Positions 24,231-35,184 of a stretch of DNA of 64,000 nucleotides are shown here, piece by piece. The position numbers and the translations under genes were made by a program. Numbering within the stretch: position 1 is the stretch's first letter; every line of letters starts with the position of its first letter. Source of the stretch: Phascolarctos cinereus. Its lineage: Eukaryota > Chordata > Mammalia > Diprotodontia > Phascolarctidae. The DNA lies in NCBI RefSeq assembly GCF_002099425.1, contig NW_018344059.1, forward strand, positions 5,282,001 through 5,346,000, read 5' to 3'. The notes beneath the pieces are model-generated. The model made no database searches. It saw only the letters and a program-made list of their open reading frames with translations, and was not told the origin of the DNA.

Positions 24231-24644
24231 ACTCAGGGAAATGGGAGTGGGAAGTGGGTAGAGGAGAAGGAATACTTTTGTGTATAACTAACTGGCTGTT
24301 TATGGTACCCCTCCCCTGAGCTTTGGTATGTATAAATCCTTGAAATATTTTATCTATTGCATGAGTGCACCAAATGCCTGTCTTCCATTCATCTTACTAC
24401 CTTCCAGATCCTTGTAAGAGCCTGGGACAGGCAAGAGAGAAGAGCTGCTATGATTATCCCCATTTTATAGAGAGACAAAAACAGAAAGTGACTCACAGAC
24501 CCACATTTCTAAGGGCAAACGTGGGCACGGAACTCAAATGCCAACTCTCAATTCAATTCTTTTTTGCCTTCACCTTTTTGTCTATATGCCACAGTCTCCG
24601 TCTTTCTCTCTGTCTCTGTTTCTCTCTTTCTCTTTCTCTGGAAA

Positions 24645-24800
24645 GTTTACTTTCAATTCAACGAGCATTTATTATTTATTAAGATCTATTAGATGACAGG
24701 CACTGGGGATACAAAGATTAAAAACTGAACAGTCCCCGCCTTCAAGGAGTTTACATTCTACTGGAGAAAGAATGTTTCTGCATATAATCAAGGTGTGCAA
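24645..24800 (-). mobile_element. L2 3' end, antisense
   Basis: 'caattcaacgagcatttatt', 'gatgacaggcactggggata', 'ttcaaggagtttacattcta'. Confidence 0.75.
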
Positions 24801-24894
24801 AGGTCACACTTTGTGGCAGTGAGGGGGTAGAGTCAATGCATGCTTAGAACATGGGCGTCATTCTTTTAGCTCTGACCCTGGAGGGAACAGACAT

Positions 24895-25080
24895 AGCAAT
24901 GGTCATAATGTAGTGGATAGAGCATTGAATTTGGGGTCAAGGAAGATCTGCGTTCAAATTCTGCCTTACACTTACTAGCTCTGTTATGGTAAACAAGTCA
25001 CTTCATCTTTTTTGCCTTACCTGCAAAATGAAGGCACTGGACTCAGCCTCTAAAGTCCCTTCCATCTGTAAATCTCTGGA
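24895..25080 (+). mobile_element. MIR-type SINE, sense
   Basis: 'tcataatgtagtggatagag', 'gcgttcaaattctgccttac', 'cctctaaagtcccttccatc'. Confidence 0.78.
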
Positions 25081-25282
25081 GCCCACCAAGCTCTGCCCTG
25101 GACGCCACCAAGCTCTGCCCTGGACCCCATAGCTAAAAAGCCAACACCTCTCATGGACTGAGGGTGGATATTTCCTTTGCCCTAGGACTTGGACTAAGTG
25201 CCAGCCCCAGGAAGAGAGGCCTGAGGTTTGAAACTCCTGGAAAGGAGTTTCTGTGGGTCAGCTCTGTGTCTCTTGATCTTCA

Positions 25283-25518
25283 GCTAGATAGAGCTCTGGG
25301 CCTGGAGTCAGGAAGATCTAAATTTAAATCTGACCTTAGATTATTATTAGTTGTGTGACCCTGAGCAAATCACTTAACCTCTATCTGCCTCAGTTTCCTC
25401 AACTATAAAATGGAAGTAATAATAGTACCTACCTACCACCCAGGGATATTGTGAGGATCAAATGAGATCATATTTGTAAAGCACAGTTCCTGGCACATAG
25501 TAGATACTATGCTTGTTT
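25283..25518 (+). mobile_element. CORE-SINE (THER1-type), sense
   Basis: 'agatagagctctgggcctgg', 'ttgtgtgaccctgagcaaat', 'ctgcctcagtttcctcaact', 'gtgaggatcaaatgagatca', 'cctggcacatagtagatact'. Confidence 0.85.
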
Positions 25519-25519
25519 C

Positions 25520-26660
25520 CTTCATTCGTTCAGGTTCAGAGGAATGAGGTTCTTGTGGTCTGCATGAATTTCTTTGGTCCTGCAGCCAATGGAAGTCTTC
25601 TGTTTCCCTTTACTGACAGCAGGATGAGGGGAGCTGATGAATTCTAAGGAAGAACTTTCTGACAAGGGGTTGTCCCGATACAGAATGGAGTAAATTGGCT
25701 ATAGGCATGGCATCAGTTTTTCTAAAGGTCTTTATACAGGAGAAAATCTCCACGCCTCTGGAATGGCTTAGATGTGTTACTATCCAGAGGGCAGATGCAT
25801 GGAAGGATAGATTGGTTGTCTTCTTTCAACCTTGTCCAGTAAGAAGAAGGGCTCTCCCCTCTCTAAGACTCTCCCTAAAGGTTTTGCTGAGCTACAGGTC
25901 AGGGTGGAGGGGGAGATCTGGAATTTAGCCTTGATTTCCCTTTATGGGAGAGATTGAGGGATATTTCTTAGTAAACTCTAATGTTTTGGGGGGAGCATTA
26001 GGAGTGATTTTTTTCCCCCTTTACACTCATAGGCATTTTGCACATGACTCAAACATGTCTAAACTTTCCTGACTTCAAAGTGTGCCCATGGCACAGCCTC
26101 AAAGTAGAAGAGTTGCTATATAAATCTAAAGAGAAAATGTTAAAAAGGGTAAAGAAAAAAGAAAAGAAAATGGTTGTAAGCCAGCGAAATACTGTGTCTT
26201 TGCTCCTTAAAGGAACTGAATTAACATGTTATTCTATGATTAGTGTCCCATTGTGTAACCTTAGGGGGGAGGGGAGAGGTTGCTTCTTAGGCCTTTTAGC
26301 TTTTTCTTTGTCCGTATGCTCAAAAGGGTCCCCTCCCCCACGCCTATCCCCAGGACTCCCCGGCTTAGGTTGCCGAGTGAATTGCGCAACCTCTACAAAG
26401 AAAAAAGTTCCCATAGCGATTGTCCACATACATTGTCCACAGGGGACATTTTTAGGACTCCCTGCCCCCTCAGACCCTCCCCCTCCCCACCATGGCACAG
26501 TTCGCTAAGCTGACCAGACCCACCAGTGCCCTCCCTCTAAGGACCATAAGGACGTAGAATGAAGAGACCGCCAAAGAGGGAGTGGATACAGTTGACATTG
26601 CCCAGGAATACTACATAATCAATCCATGCATGCCCCATGGACGAGGTGAATTTTAGCCAT
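25520..26660. other. Unique sequence, no gene recognised
   Basis: An A-rich block at 26115-26180 and a run of sequence at 26040-26250 look unlike any repeat I know. No exon is supported. Confidence 0.45.
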
Positions 26661-26664
26661 CCTG

Positions 26665-26840
26665 CACTAGGAGGCAATGTGGTGTAGTAGAAAGTTCTGC
26701 CCCTAGTTTACTATGTGCAAGTCAATTTCTCTCTCTCAGCTTCTGTTTTCTCATCTGTAAAATGGGTATTATAACACAAGTCCTGTGTACCTCAGAGCCT
26801 TAGAGTGAGAATCAAATGAGATAATGGATTTTTAAAGTTT
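26665..26840 (+). mobile_element. MIR-type SINE, sense
   Basis: 'gaggcaatgtggtgtagtag', 'ttctgttttctcatctgtaa', 'agagtgagaatcaaatgaga'. Confidence 0.7.
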
Positions 26841-26984
26841 TTCTTTTTTTAAAGCCTCTACAGCTGTGTTATTAGTTATCATCCTCCCATGATCTGAGTG
26901 AGTCTGGGTCTGTTTGGTGGGGACTGGCAGGAAATCGAATCCTTTTTACCCAGCCATGCCTGCTTAGATATTGGCAACAACAAT

Positions 26985-27195
26985 AATACATCATATTTAT
27001 AGAGTTTTACAGAGTGCTTTCCTCACAACAGCCCTGTGTGGTAGGTAGTATAAGCATTATTAGTCCCATTTTACAGATGAAGAAATTGAGACTCAGGTTA
27101 AGTGACATCCGTGTGGTCACACACCTAAGTGTCAGGACTGGAATTTGAACCCAGATCTCCTGATTCCACATCTAACCACACTCTTCTGCACTATA
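26985..27195 (-). mobile_element. CORE-SINE (MIR-type), antisense
   Basis: 'catatttatagagttttaca', 'ctcacaacagccctgtgtgg', 'cccattttacagatgaagaa', 'ggaatttgaacccagatctc'. From 27200 to 28650 I recognise no repeat or gene. Confidence 0.8.
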
Positions 27196-28739
27196 TTGGT
27201 GATGAAAGGGTGAGGAACAGAGCCTCACTGCAGCCCATATTTCTATGAGATCGTCCCCTGACCCACACAGAGTACTTGAGGTGTGGTAAAACATTCTCCC
27301 TTTCTTCTCTGGGCACAGAATCATTTGTTCACCCCTCTGATACCACTTCTCTTTACAGTCTGGTCATAGCCTTCTCCACTAGGTTCAGAGCTGATCCCAA
27401 CCGGAGATAGCTGAGCTGAGCCTGCTTGGTCTCAGCACCCGCATAGGTAGAAAAGCTTAGTCACTGATGTCAGAGTAGGTATAAGAAAGGGAGGGAGCCC
27501 CCAACTTGCCAGGAGACAGAGGTACAGCTGGGATGATCTTTGACTGTGATTCTCTGATTCCAGTGGGGATCTCTGTAAGTGGACACCTCTGGCAAACCAG
27601 AGGCAAACCACAGGTTAGAAGAGTGAGAGTAAAAAACGTTCCCTCTGTAACCCTTTCAGCACCATCCAGGGTGTTGGGAGAGTCTCAGTTTCACTTTCCA
27701 AACAATTGGACCTAGATTGGGGAGATGAGTTTCCTTTCTTCCCCTGAGTGGGGAGGGGGCTAATCCCATCTCAAGCTGGGGTACGATGCAGAAATGTACC
27801 CCAGGGTTGGAAGCTACTTCTAGTTACTAGAGCAGGAGTATAGTCTTATTCAACAAATAAACATCTGTTTTTTCTGCTGTGCTGTAGTTTGTGGAGGGTA
27901 GGGCAAGAATGGCTTTGGGGGAGGGTAGTGACGGACAGATTCATAAGCTCAAAACAGCAAATGGTGAGTCCACAGAGGCAGAGACCCTAGGAGAATTCGA
28001 ATGAGGGAGACCGGGGCCTTGGCATTTGGGGTGGGGGTGTGACATTCCATTTACACTCTTTACTCTTGGCTGGGGGGCTGCTGGAGCAGAAATTGGCTTT
28101 GAGGTTCTGTATTGAGGTGGAAAGGAAATGTTTCTATGGGGTAGGGATGCTCCACAAGTCCTTATCACAATTGAATTAACTATGACAAGACCATCCCCTT
28201 CTTGCTCTCGGCTTTGGGCTCACTTCCCCACCTACTTCTCCTACAAACTCCCTGATAGAGGGAAGCCCCTAGAGTCTCAGCTGTCTCCAAAGAGAGAAGC
28301 CAGAAACCTTCAAAGACCAAGGAGGCTCCCCAAGTACCTTTCAGGAACTGGGTTCAGGGCTTGGGAGCTGAAGTAAGACCATGAAGGACTGTGATCCACG
28401 GAGAAAAGAAATCCTGGGGGTGTCAGGGAAAAAACCAACAATATCCAAGTGTTGGCTTCAAGCTCCAGGAGAATTTAGCAAACTCCAAAGGTCCAGATGC
28501 GTGAGTCTGGACAGCCCTTCAGCCTTTCTCCTCTCTGTTAAATCGGAGAAGGCCTCTCTCTCCCAGGACTTCTTTCTGATCCTTGTCCTCCCTCCTGGAC
28601 AGAAGAACAGACATGGAAATGGAGGGCTTGCCTGAACCCCCTCGCACAGCCCCAAGGCCCCCGTCGGGAGGGGAGGGATTAGGATAGTGGCAGGCAGTCG
28701 GGCCAGCCCAACCGCAGGCGAGGAAGAGTTAAAGGTTCC

Positions 28740-28830
28740 TTGCAGCTCCCCTCCCCGCGGTGGGTGTGACCCGCTTGCTGGGGCCTCTGATATAAGAGGG
28801 CCAGCGGCGGCAGCAGGCGATCAGGCAGCT
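28740..28830 (+). promoter_or_regulatory. NRG2: Core promoter of the NRG2 alternative first exon (TATA-like box)
   Basis: A TATA-like element, gatataagag, sits at 28789-28798, about 120 bp before the MSET start codon. Just upstream are GC/CACCC-type boxes (ctccccgcgg and ggtgggtgtg, about 28750-28769), candidate SP1/KLF sites. CpG density rises locally from about 28660. This is a focused TATA promoter rather than a broad CpG island. Orientation and spacing fit the exon at 28918, and the assignment to NRG2 is inferred from that. Confidence 0.6.
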
Positions 28831-28917
28831 GGAGGCGACGGAGCTGTGGGTCTTGCCAGCCCGTGCCTCCCTCCCGGACCCATGGGCCTGGGACTATTGA
28901 CCCTAGCGCCAACCAGC
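28820..28917 (+). other. NRG2: Predicted 5' UTR of the NRG2 alternative first exon
   Basis: About 100 bp of GC-rich sequence lie between the expected start of transcription (about 30 bp after the TATA-like box) and the ATG at 28918. It contains a GGCGG/GCAGC-rich stretch and an upstream in-frame ATG at 28882 with a weak context (C at -3, G at +4). No stop codon separates the two ATGs, so translation from the first would simply add 12 mostly hydrophobic residues (MGLGLLTLAPTS). The transcript start is inferred from the TATA position only. Confidence 0.5.
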
Positions 28918-29014
28918 ATGTCGGAGACCAAGAGGAGAGGGAGAGGCCGGGGCAAAAAGCACAGGGAGGGGAGAAAGCGGGAGAGAGACAGAGCTCCTGA
29001 GCTCGGCGATGAAG
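28918..29014 (+). CDS. NRG2: NRG2 alternative first coding exon (type-I-like N-terminus)
   Basis: This exon encodes the N-terminus of a neuregulin-2 isoform; neuregulins are ErbB3/ErbB4 ligands that act outside the cell. It holds 32 full codons, starting MSETKRRGRGRGKKH and ending ELGDE, plus the first base of a split codon. The donor is G|gtacac at 29015. Joined to exon 2 the split codon is GCT (Ala), followed by VPPKLKKMK. From memory, human NRG1 type I begins MSERKEGRGKGKGKKK, and a human NRG2 (DON-1) isoform begins with a very similar MSESRRRGRGRGKKH, so the match is strong. The peptide is very basic and has no cleavable signal sequence, as in NRG1 type I. I chose the ATG at 28918 because it aligns with both paralogues and has A at -3. 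An in-frame ATG at 28882 would add 12 residues but has C at -3. Confidence 0.93.
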
Positions 29015-29974
29015 GTACACGACTTTGGTTTTTTCTTTAAAAAAAAAAATTAGTAATAATAATACACTCTTGACCACGTGTGAAACCAGCCCGCCAGACC
29101 CCACCCCTGGGGGGCATGTGTCTGTGTGTGAGTGTATCTGTGTAGGACCCCGTGAAGGGAGGCTGGTGAGACCCCGGGCAAGGATCCTGGGGGACAAGTG
29201 AGGGTCTCCTCCTAGCTTCCCTTGTGTGCCACCACTGGGACTTCCCTGGAGTTTCCCTGAGTGCCTGAGAAATGGGCACAGCTTGGCCCCCTGCACAGCT
29301 GGGATTAGGAGCCCTCTCCCCCATCCTCCGGCGTGCCACCCCTCCCCCAGGCAAAGGAAGGCAATTTTTTGCAGAATCCTGAGCTGGGCAGGTGGGAAAA
29401 CTGGTACCCTCCACTGCCCGGGTGACCTGAGCCTCTCTCGACTCTCCTCTGAGGGATTAGCACTCTCTGTGCCCTGGCCCACCTTGTCTGGCCTTGAGCC
29501 TACCCCCCCCCACACACACTCCCCCTTCACTGGCTGGGCTCTCTCCAGTGGAGAATGGTGTCAGGTTGCCAGGACAAGACACTGGGGATGGAGCAAACCG
29601 CTAACTACCTCTGAGCCAGGCTGAGCTTGGGGGATGGGGGTGGAGTGAGGGGAGTGGCACACCTTGGACTCCACCATGACAGACACCTAGAGTTCCATCT
29701 GAAGTTTGTCCTTGGAAGCTAGGGGGATGGGAGAAGTAGGAAAAAGCTCCCTTCCCTAAACCCATGCCTCAGGTGGGAAGTTGAGAAGGCATACTAGGCT
29801 AGGACTTCCCCTAGAGGTGAGGGGAGGTGGTGGAGTGAGCTACAGTGGGGCCAAGAAGGGGATCATGTAGCAACAGGTTGGCTTCTAAGGCCCGTTGTAG
29901 GGGAAGCTCAAGGTAAGTGGATTCGGAGCATTTCTTGGGTCCAGATCTCACATCCCATCCATTCCTGATTTTTC

Positions 29975-30040
29975 TAGGCAGCTAGGTGATGCTGTGGATG
30001 GAGTGCTGGGCCTGAAGTCAAGAAGACCTAATTAAGCTCT
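29975..30040 (+). mobile_element. tRNA-derived SINE, sense, 5' fragment
   Basis: 'ctaggcagctaggtgatgct' followed by 'gagtgctgggcctgaagtca'. It breaks off after about 65 bp. Confidence 0.7.
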
Positions 30041-30954
30041 TAGAAGAGTGCCTGACTTGCTTAAAAAATGCCAGATTCCTTCCCTAGCCCCCATTATTAG
30101 ATGTTCTGCTTGAAATAACATCCCTTCATTCCAGAGGGGATAATTGATAAGCAACCCTAAGGAACTGATTTCTGATTTTATCATTATCTCACTGTGCAAA
30201 CATGGGCAAATCACTGTCCCACTCTGTACATCAGTGTTCCCAAGGGAAAAATCAGGAGTGTGCTTGAGTCAGCTCATACCTCTTTTTAGTACTGATTGTT
30301 AAATTTTCGATATGAGTATTTACACCTCAGAAATGGGCAAATACTACAAACGTGAGCTTGATTTATTGTTTTGCTGATTGTCTGTACTTAAGAAAGTGAT
30401 AGAGAAAATGTTAGTAATGCAGATGGAACTCAAGTGTATTGTGTGGCTGTACTTTTTTCTCCCTGGAGAGCTGGTTGTTAAACATTTACCAGCACACCCT
30501 TCATAGCAATCACTTCCCGTCTAGGACATTATATTTGTGTTTGCATCCATATTTAGATGCAGAAGATTTCTTTAGGAAGAAGATTCTATGTGAGTACAAA
30601 GTTTTACATGTTATCACTTTAAAAATATCCATCTTTTCATCCCTGGGTGGGTATTTCTGGGAATTCTTCTGTCTTTGAATTGCCACTGTTGATCTTCCCC
30701 AAGATTACCAGTTTTGATGAACACCATACTATGTGTGTGTAACAGAAGCCATGGTGCATGCGGGCTGGACATTAGAACTGCACCAGGGCCAACAGAACAA
30801 TCATTGAGCTTCGATTAACTGTTGTGAATTGTCACACTAAATGTAGCAGATCAGCCAGTGCAGTACGTAGATGAGTGTTCATATACTTGCCTAGCTGAAG
30901 ACTCAGTACTCCCACTATGGGTAAAAGTTCATTACTTGGAGACCATGCATGCCT

Positions 30955-31098
30955 GAGCAGGCAGGGCACTAGCCTAGGATTAGTAGACCTGGGTTGTAGT
31001 CCTCATTCAGCCACTAACTGGGTAACCTTGGGCAAATCACTGCCTCTCTCTGAGCCTCAGTTTCCTCATCTGTAAAATGAGGGAGTTGCAACTAGTCA
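30955..31098 (+). mobile_element. MIR-type SINE, sense
   Basis: 'cagccactaactgggtaacc', 'tgggcaaatcactgcctctc', 'gcctcagtttcctcatctgt'. Confidence 0.82.
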
Positions 31099-31099
31099 G

Positions 31100-31288
31100 G
31101 AATTCTTTACCTTTTTTGTGTCAAGGATCTCTCTGGCAGTCTGCTGAAGCCTATGAACTCCTCAGAGTAATGTTTTTAATGTATAAAATAAAATAGGATT
31201 AAAAAGGAAATCAATGTATTGAAATACAGTTATCAAAATACCTAAAAAACAAATTAAAGGGGAGCTAGGTTAAGAACCCTGGGACTAG
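31100..31288. mobile_element. hAT-like nonautonomous DNA transposon fragment
   Basis: 'gtcaaggatctctctggcag', 'ctgctgaagcctatgaactc', 'gtaatgtttttaatgtataa', ending 'gttaagaaccctgg'. The same family recurs at 32655-32920 (opposite orientation) and 49695-49888. Confidence 0.6.
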
Positions 31289-31884
31289 GTGATCTCAAAG
31301 TACCCTACCAACTCCAAAAAAACCCACTTTTTTTTAAGACTTGGCCTAGTCTAAGCAGAATTGGGATTCTGATGTGTTAAAGAAGGGGTCACTTAGAGAG
31401 GTGGTGTGGGAATGGGGATGGCAGGGTGGCAATACTTTCCTGGGAAGCAGATATCATAGTTTATCTTGGTCATCCAGGTCAGCATTCTCTAGTCACATCA
31501 GAAAGTCCTTCCAGCTCCAAGTTCAGCTTTCTTGCTTTCCTTCTGTCCCCTGTAGGTATCATCATAATATCCATAGTAACTCTTGGAAAGCAGGTAGTGG
31601 TGGATAGCCATCCTTCCTTGTGGTAAGAGACCATACTAGACTGAGATTGGGTCTGAGATATAGAATTCTGGACACTAATATGATAGGGAAGGTGGGGATC
31701 CTTATTGCCTCTGGCAGTGAGAATGCAATAAATCAGAGCTCAGTGAAAACAGTCACAAATCAAACACTAGGCCTGGAGAGAAAGATTTCTACCCAGACAG
31801 GATAGGTTAATAAATGCCAACAATGGTTCCTAGCTATTGAGGGAACATTACCTGTCAAATCAGCTCTGCTGAAAGGAACATTAG

Positions 31885-32610
31885 GCCACTAAAAAAAATT
31901 TTTTTGGCTTGGTAGGTTTTGTTTTTATGTCACTTTGTTTCCAAATGTAGCCCTTCTCCCTTTTCTCCCCAGAGAACTATCACTTGTGTTGGTGCTGAGT
32001 AGTTCAGTTGTGTCCGATTCTCTGTGACCCCATTTAGGGTTTTCTTGGCAAAGATACTGGAGTGATTTGCCATTTCCTTCTCCAGCTCATTTTACAGGTG
32101 AGAAAACTGAGCCAAGCAAGGTTAAGTGACTTGCCTAGGGTCACACAGCTAGTAAGTGTCTGAGGCCAGATTGAACTCATGTCCTGTTTCCAGTTTCAGC
32201 ATTTTATCTACTGCATCATCTAGCTGCTCTTATTACTTATGATAGAGAATAAAAAAAGGGGAGGGAGGAACAGTTTAAAACTAGCCACACATAACCCCGA
32301 ATCTAACAGTACATGCAGTAGCACATCCATTGTGCCCCACTTCTACAAAGAAGAAAAAGAGGCACATTTTCTATTCTTTTCTTTGGGACCAAGCTCGTCA
32401 TAATTAGACAGCATTCGGTTTCATTTTTGTTTGTGTTTTTTTACATTGTTGGGGTAATTGCATATAGTTTTGCTGGTTCTACTTGCTTCACTTTTTATCA
32501 GTTTGTGTAAGTCTTCCAATGTTTCTCTATATCCTTCCCTATATTGCCGTATTATGACCCTGTGTCATTGTTACCCCTCAGTTTGGCTACTTAGGTGTGA
32601 CTGTAGAGGG
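31885..32610 (-). mobile_element. L1-type LINE 3' end, antisense, split by a SINE
   Basis: 'tccaaatgtagcccttctcc', 'ccccagagaactatcacttg'; after the SINE 'cttctacaaagaagaaaaag', 'gggaccaagctcgtcataat', 'gcttcactttttatcagttt'. Confidence 0.65.
31988..32232 (-). mobile_element. Marsupial tRNA-derived SINE (MAR1-type), antisense, inside the LINE
   Basis: 'gtagttcagttgtgtccgat', 'gatactggagtgatttgcca', 'tagggtcacacagctagtaa', 'ttatctactgcatcatctag'. Confidence 0.9.
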
Positions 32611-32654
32611 GTAGGGGATGAGTTGAGGGGGAGAGAAGGAGGTTTGAGGTCAGA

Positions 32655-32920
32655 AGCCAAAGGTTCTGATTACAAAGGTTCTATTCTTGAGGCCCATGAG
32701 CCCTCAAGGGACCCACATATAGATTTCAGGGGGTCTGTGAACTTAGATGGGAAAACATTCACATCTTTAATTTTATTAACCTCTAACTGAAATTTAGCAT
32801 TTCCTTCTATCAAGGTTTAAAAACAAACAAAAAATGCCATTCTGAGAAGGGCTCCATGGGCTTCATTAGATTGCCCAAAAAAAGGTCCATGACCCCAAAA
32901 GGAGTGAAGAGCCCCTCTTC
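32655..32920. mobile_element. hAT-like nonautonomous DNA transposon fragment, opposite orientation
   Basis: 'gatttcagggggtctgtgaa', 'cctctaactgaaatttagca', 'ccattctgagaagggctcca', 'aaaaggtccatgaccccaaa'. The inner part of the element is missing. Confidence 0.6.
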
Positions 32921-33499
32921 TGAAGTCTTCTCTCTCCTCCTCCTAGGGTGAGAGTGAGGGCATGGGTGCTGCCCAGCTGTGCTATGCAACATACAGAAGA
33001 GACAGAGTAGTAAAACTGGAGGGGGGCAGGAGATTGACTCTTTTAAACCATAGTTTGTGAGTGGGTCAGGTTCCATGTGGGGGGGGGTGTGTGTGAGAAA
33101 TGAGGGTGTGGCCCATACTGTGTGAAGAGGGGATCTCAGAGGAGTTATTGGCTTATCCCAGCCCCTCATCATAAAGCTTGTCATTCCTCGCTCAGGTTCT
33201 TGATTGGCAAACAGGTTCCTGTTTCCTTGACAGCCCCCAGAGGCTGGCTTCCTTATCCCCATGTGGGGGAAAAGTTCTTTCCTACCTCATCAGCAGTGGG
33301 GGCATGGACGCCCCAGGCCTGGGTGGGGCAAGCTGCAGGTGTGGGCTCTGTGGAATGACTCACTAGGAGTTCATGGGGCTGACGCCTGGGATCCTACCCT
33401 GGATCCCTTAGGAATTGGGGAGGGGGGGAGGAGTGAAGGTATTATGGGAGCCTTAGCTCTTGCTCCCTTGAGATTTCCTATAAACATCTTAGACAGCCT

Positions 33500-33595
33500 G
33501 GGGGAGTGAAAAGAACATTGGATCTGGGTCAGAAGACCTCATTCTAGGCCCCACTCTGCCATTTTCTGACTATGGCCTTGGGTGAGCCCCAGGAT
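33500..33595 (+). mobile_element. MIR-type SINE, sense, 5' half
   Basis: 'ggagtgaaaagaacattgga', 'ccccactctgccattttctg'. It is followed head-to-head by an antisense SINE. Confidence 0.65.
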
Positions 33596-33597
33596 CA

Positions 33598-33782
33598 CGA
33601 ATAGAGAGTTGGAAGGGACCTTACAGGTCATCCAACTTGAGCCCCTCAATTTACAGATGATCATCTTGAGGCCTAGAGATATGAATTGATTGGCCTCATA
33701 TGACATAGGTAGTAAGTAACTGAGGCAGAATTTAAACTCAGATTTGCCGACTCCAGATATGGCACTTTTTCCTCAAAACATG
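33598..33782 (-). mobile_element. MIR-type SINE, antisense
   Basis: 'gttggaagggaccttacagg', 'gcccctcaatttacagatga', 'taagtaactgaggcagaatt'. Confidence 0.72.
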
Positions 33783-34569
33783 ACCATTTGCCCTTTCAAT
33801 GCATCTATTTCCCCACCTATAAAATAAGTATTAGGTGGATCCCTTCCAGCACTAATATCCTGTTGGGCCTTTATGCTGTATCAGTGATATCTATGACTAT
33901 GGCTATAGATTCTTCAAGCTAGAATAGACCTTTCAAGGTCCCCTTACCCATCTGCCTCCTACACAAAGCTTCACAGACATTTGCCCTTATCTGGTCCCAA
34001 GGATCACACCATCATCCCTGTGAGGCGGGGATTACTCAGGACCTTCTTAGGAGGGAATAGCAATATTATTTCTGATCTTAAGTCTCAGTTCTCCCTCCTC
34101 CTTTAGCAGCCTGTGTAACTGCCCTGGGTTTGGGGCAAGTGCCCGATCTTCAGCTCCAACTCACTGGCACCTTGAACATCATTAGAAACAATAACAAGAA
34201 GAAGGTGACGACTTTGTGCTTTCTGGGTGCCTTTCATCTGAGGAGCTCAAAGTCTTTTACAGATGGAGACTCATGCATCCTCAGGATACCTCCCTGGGGA
34301 AGGAGGGAGACTATGTACCTGCTCAGATCCCTGGCCCCATCAGACAGGTACATCAGCCTGAGAGAGAGGGGAGGGGACAAAGTGAGTCAGGGCCAAGGAA
34401 ACCAGGCTTACAGAGGGGTGGCCATGGGACTAGAGGGAGAGGGAAGGAGGTTAGGGGGAAGAAATTGACTTTGGACTGTGTATGGTAGGGTGTAGGATTA
34501 AAAGCTAACACTTCTTGCCAAAAGCATGTCACATTTACTACTTGCATGGAGGCCAGTACTGAGCACAGT

Positions 34570-34725
34570 GAAATCATAAATCTAAGATTGAGGGGGACCT
34601 TAGAAGTCACTTCAGCCCCCTCATGAGAAAATTCAGATATAGAGAGGTGAGGTAACTTGCTCAAGATCCCACACAGCTAGTGAGTAGCAGAGCGTGGATC
34701 CTAACTCGGATCATGAGACTCTAAA
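34570..34725 (-). mobile_element. MIR-type SINE, antisense
   Basis: 'gagggggaccttagaagtca', 'tagagaggtgaggtaacttg', 'cccacacagctagtgagtag'. Confidence 0.75.
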
Positions 34726-35039
34726 TCTGGAGGCCTCTGTACCTTGCTGCCTCTATGTGTATGAATGTTGAGAAGAGGATATAGGGGGATCTCTTGGGCC
34801 AGGCATTGGTTCCCTTTGACAACCTTGGCCGGTGGCCCCAAATACATCCCTCTCAAAGACCCTCCAACCTTCATCTCAGAACAACACTGAACCCTGGGCA
34901 CTCTCAAAGTGTGAGACATACCTACTCCTAAAGTGCAGAGATAATGGTGCTGGGACCCAACCTGTTCTCTGACAGTCTTCTGCCTTCATTGGGACCTGAT
35001 CTGTGCTGTGGCAAGCTAGCTGGCTAGGGAAGTGTGGGG

Positions 35040-35170
35040 CAGCATAAAGATGGCTAGATTTTGAGTAACGAGACCTGGGTTCAAATTCTGGCTTTGACAC
35101 CCATTACCTATCTGACTTTGGACAAGTCTCATCACCTTTCTGTAATCTTTCCTCCTTCATAAAATGATCG
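35040..35170 (+). mobile_element. MIR-type SINE, sense
   Basis: 'cgagacctgggttcaaattc', 'ctgactttggacaagtctca', 'cctccttcataaaatgatc'. Confidence 0.7.
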
Positions 35171-35184
35171 ATTTGTGCTTGACA

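Noticed and set aside
26038-26508. 156-residue open frame with a Lys-rich start
   Set aside because: No domain recognised, the start is within an A-rich tract, and no neighbouring exon or conservation signal is visible.
28679-29530. 283-residue open frame on the minus strand opposite NRG2 exon 1b
   Set aside because: It overlaps a GC-rich promoter and exon in antisense, has no recognisable domain, and runs through the poly-T antisense of the A-run after the donor. Stops are rare in such GC-rich DNA.
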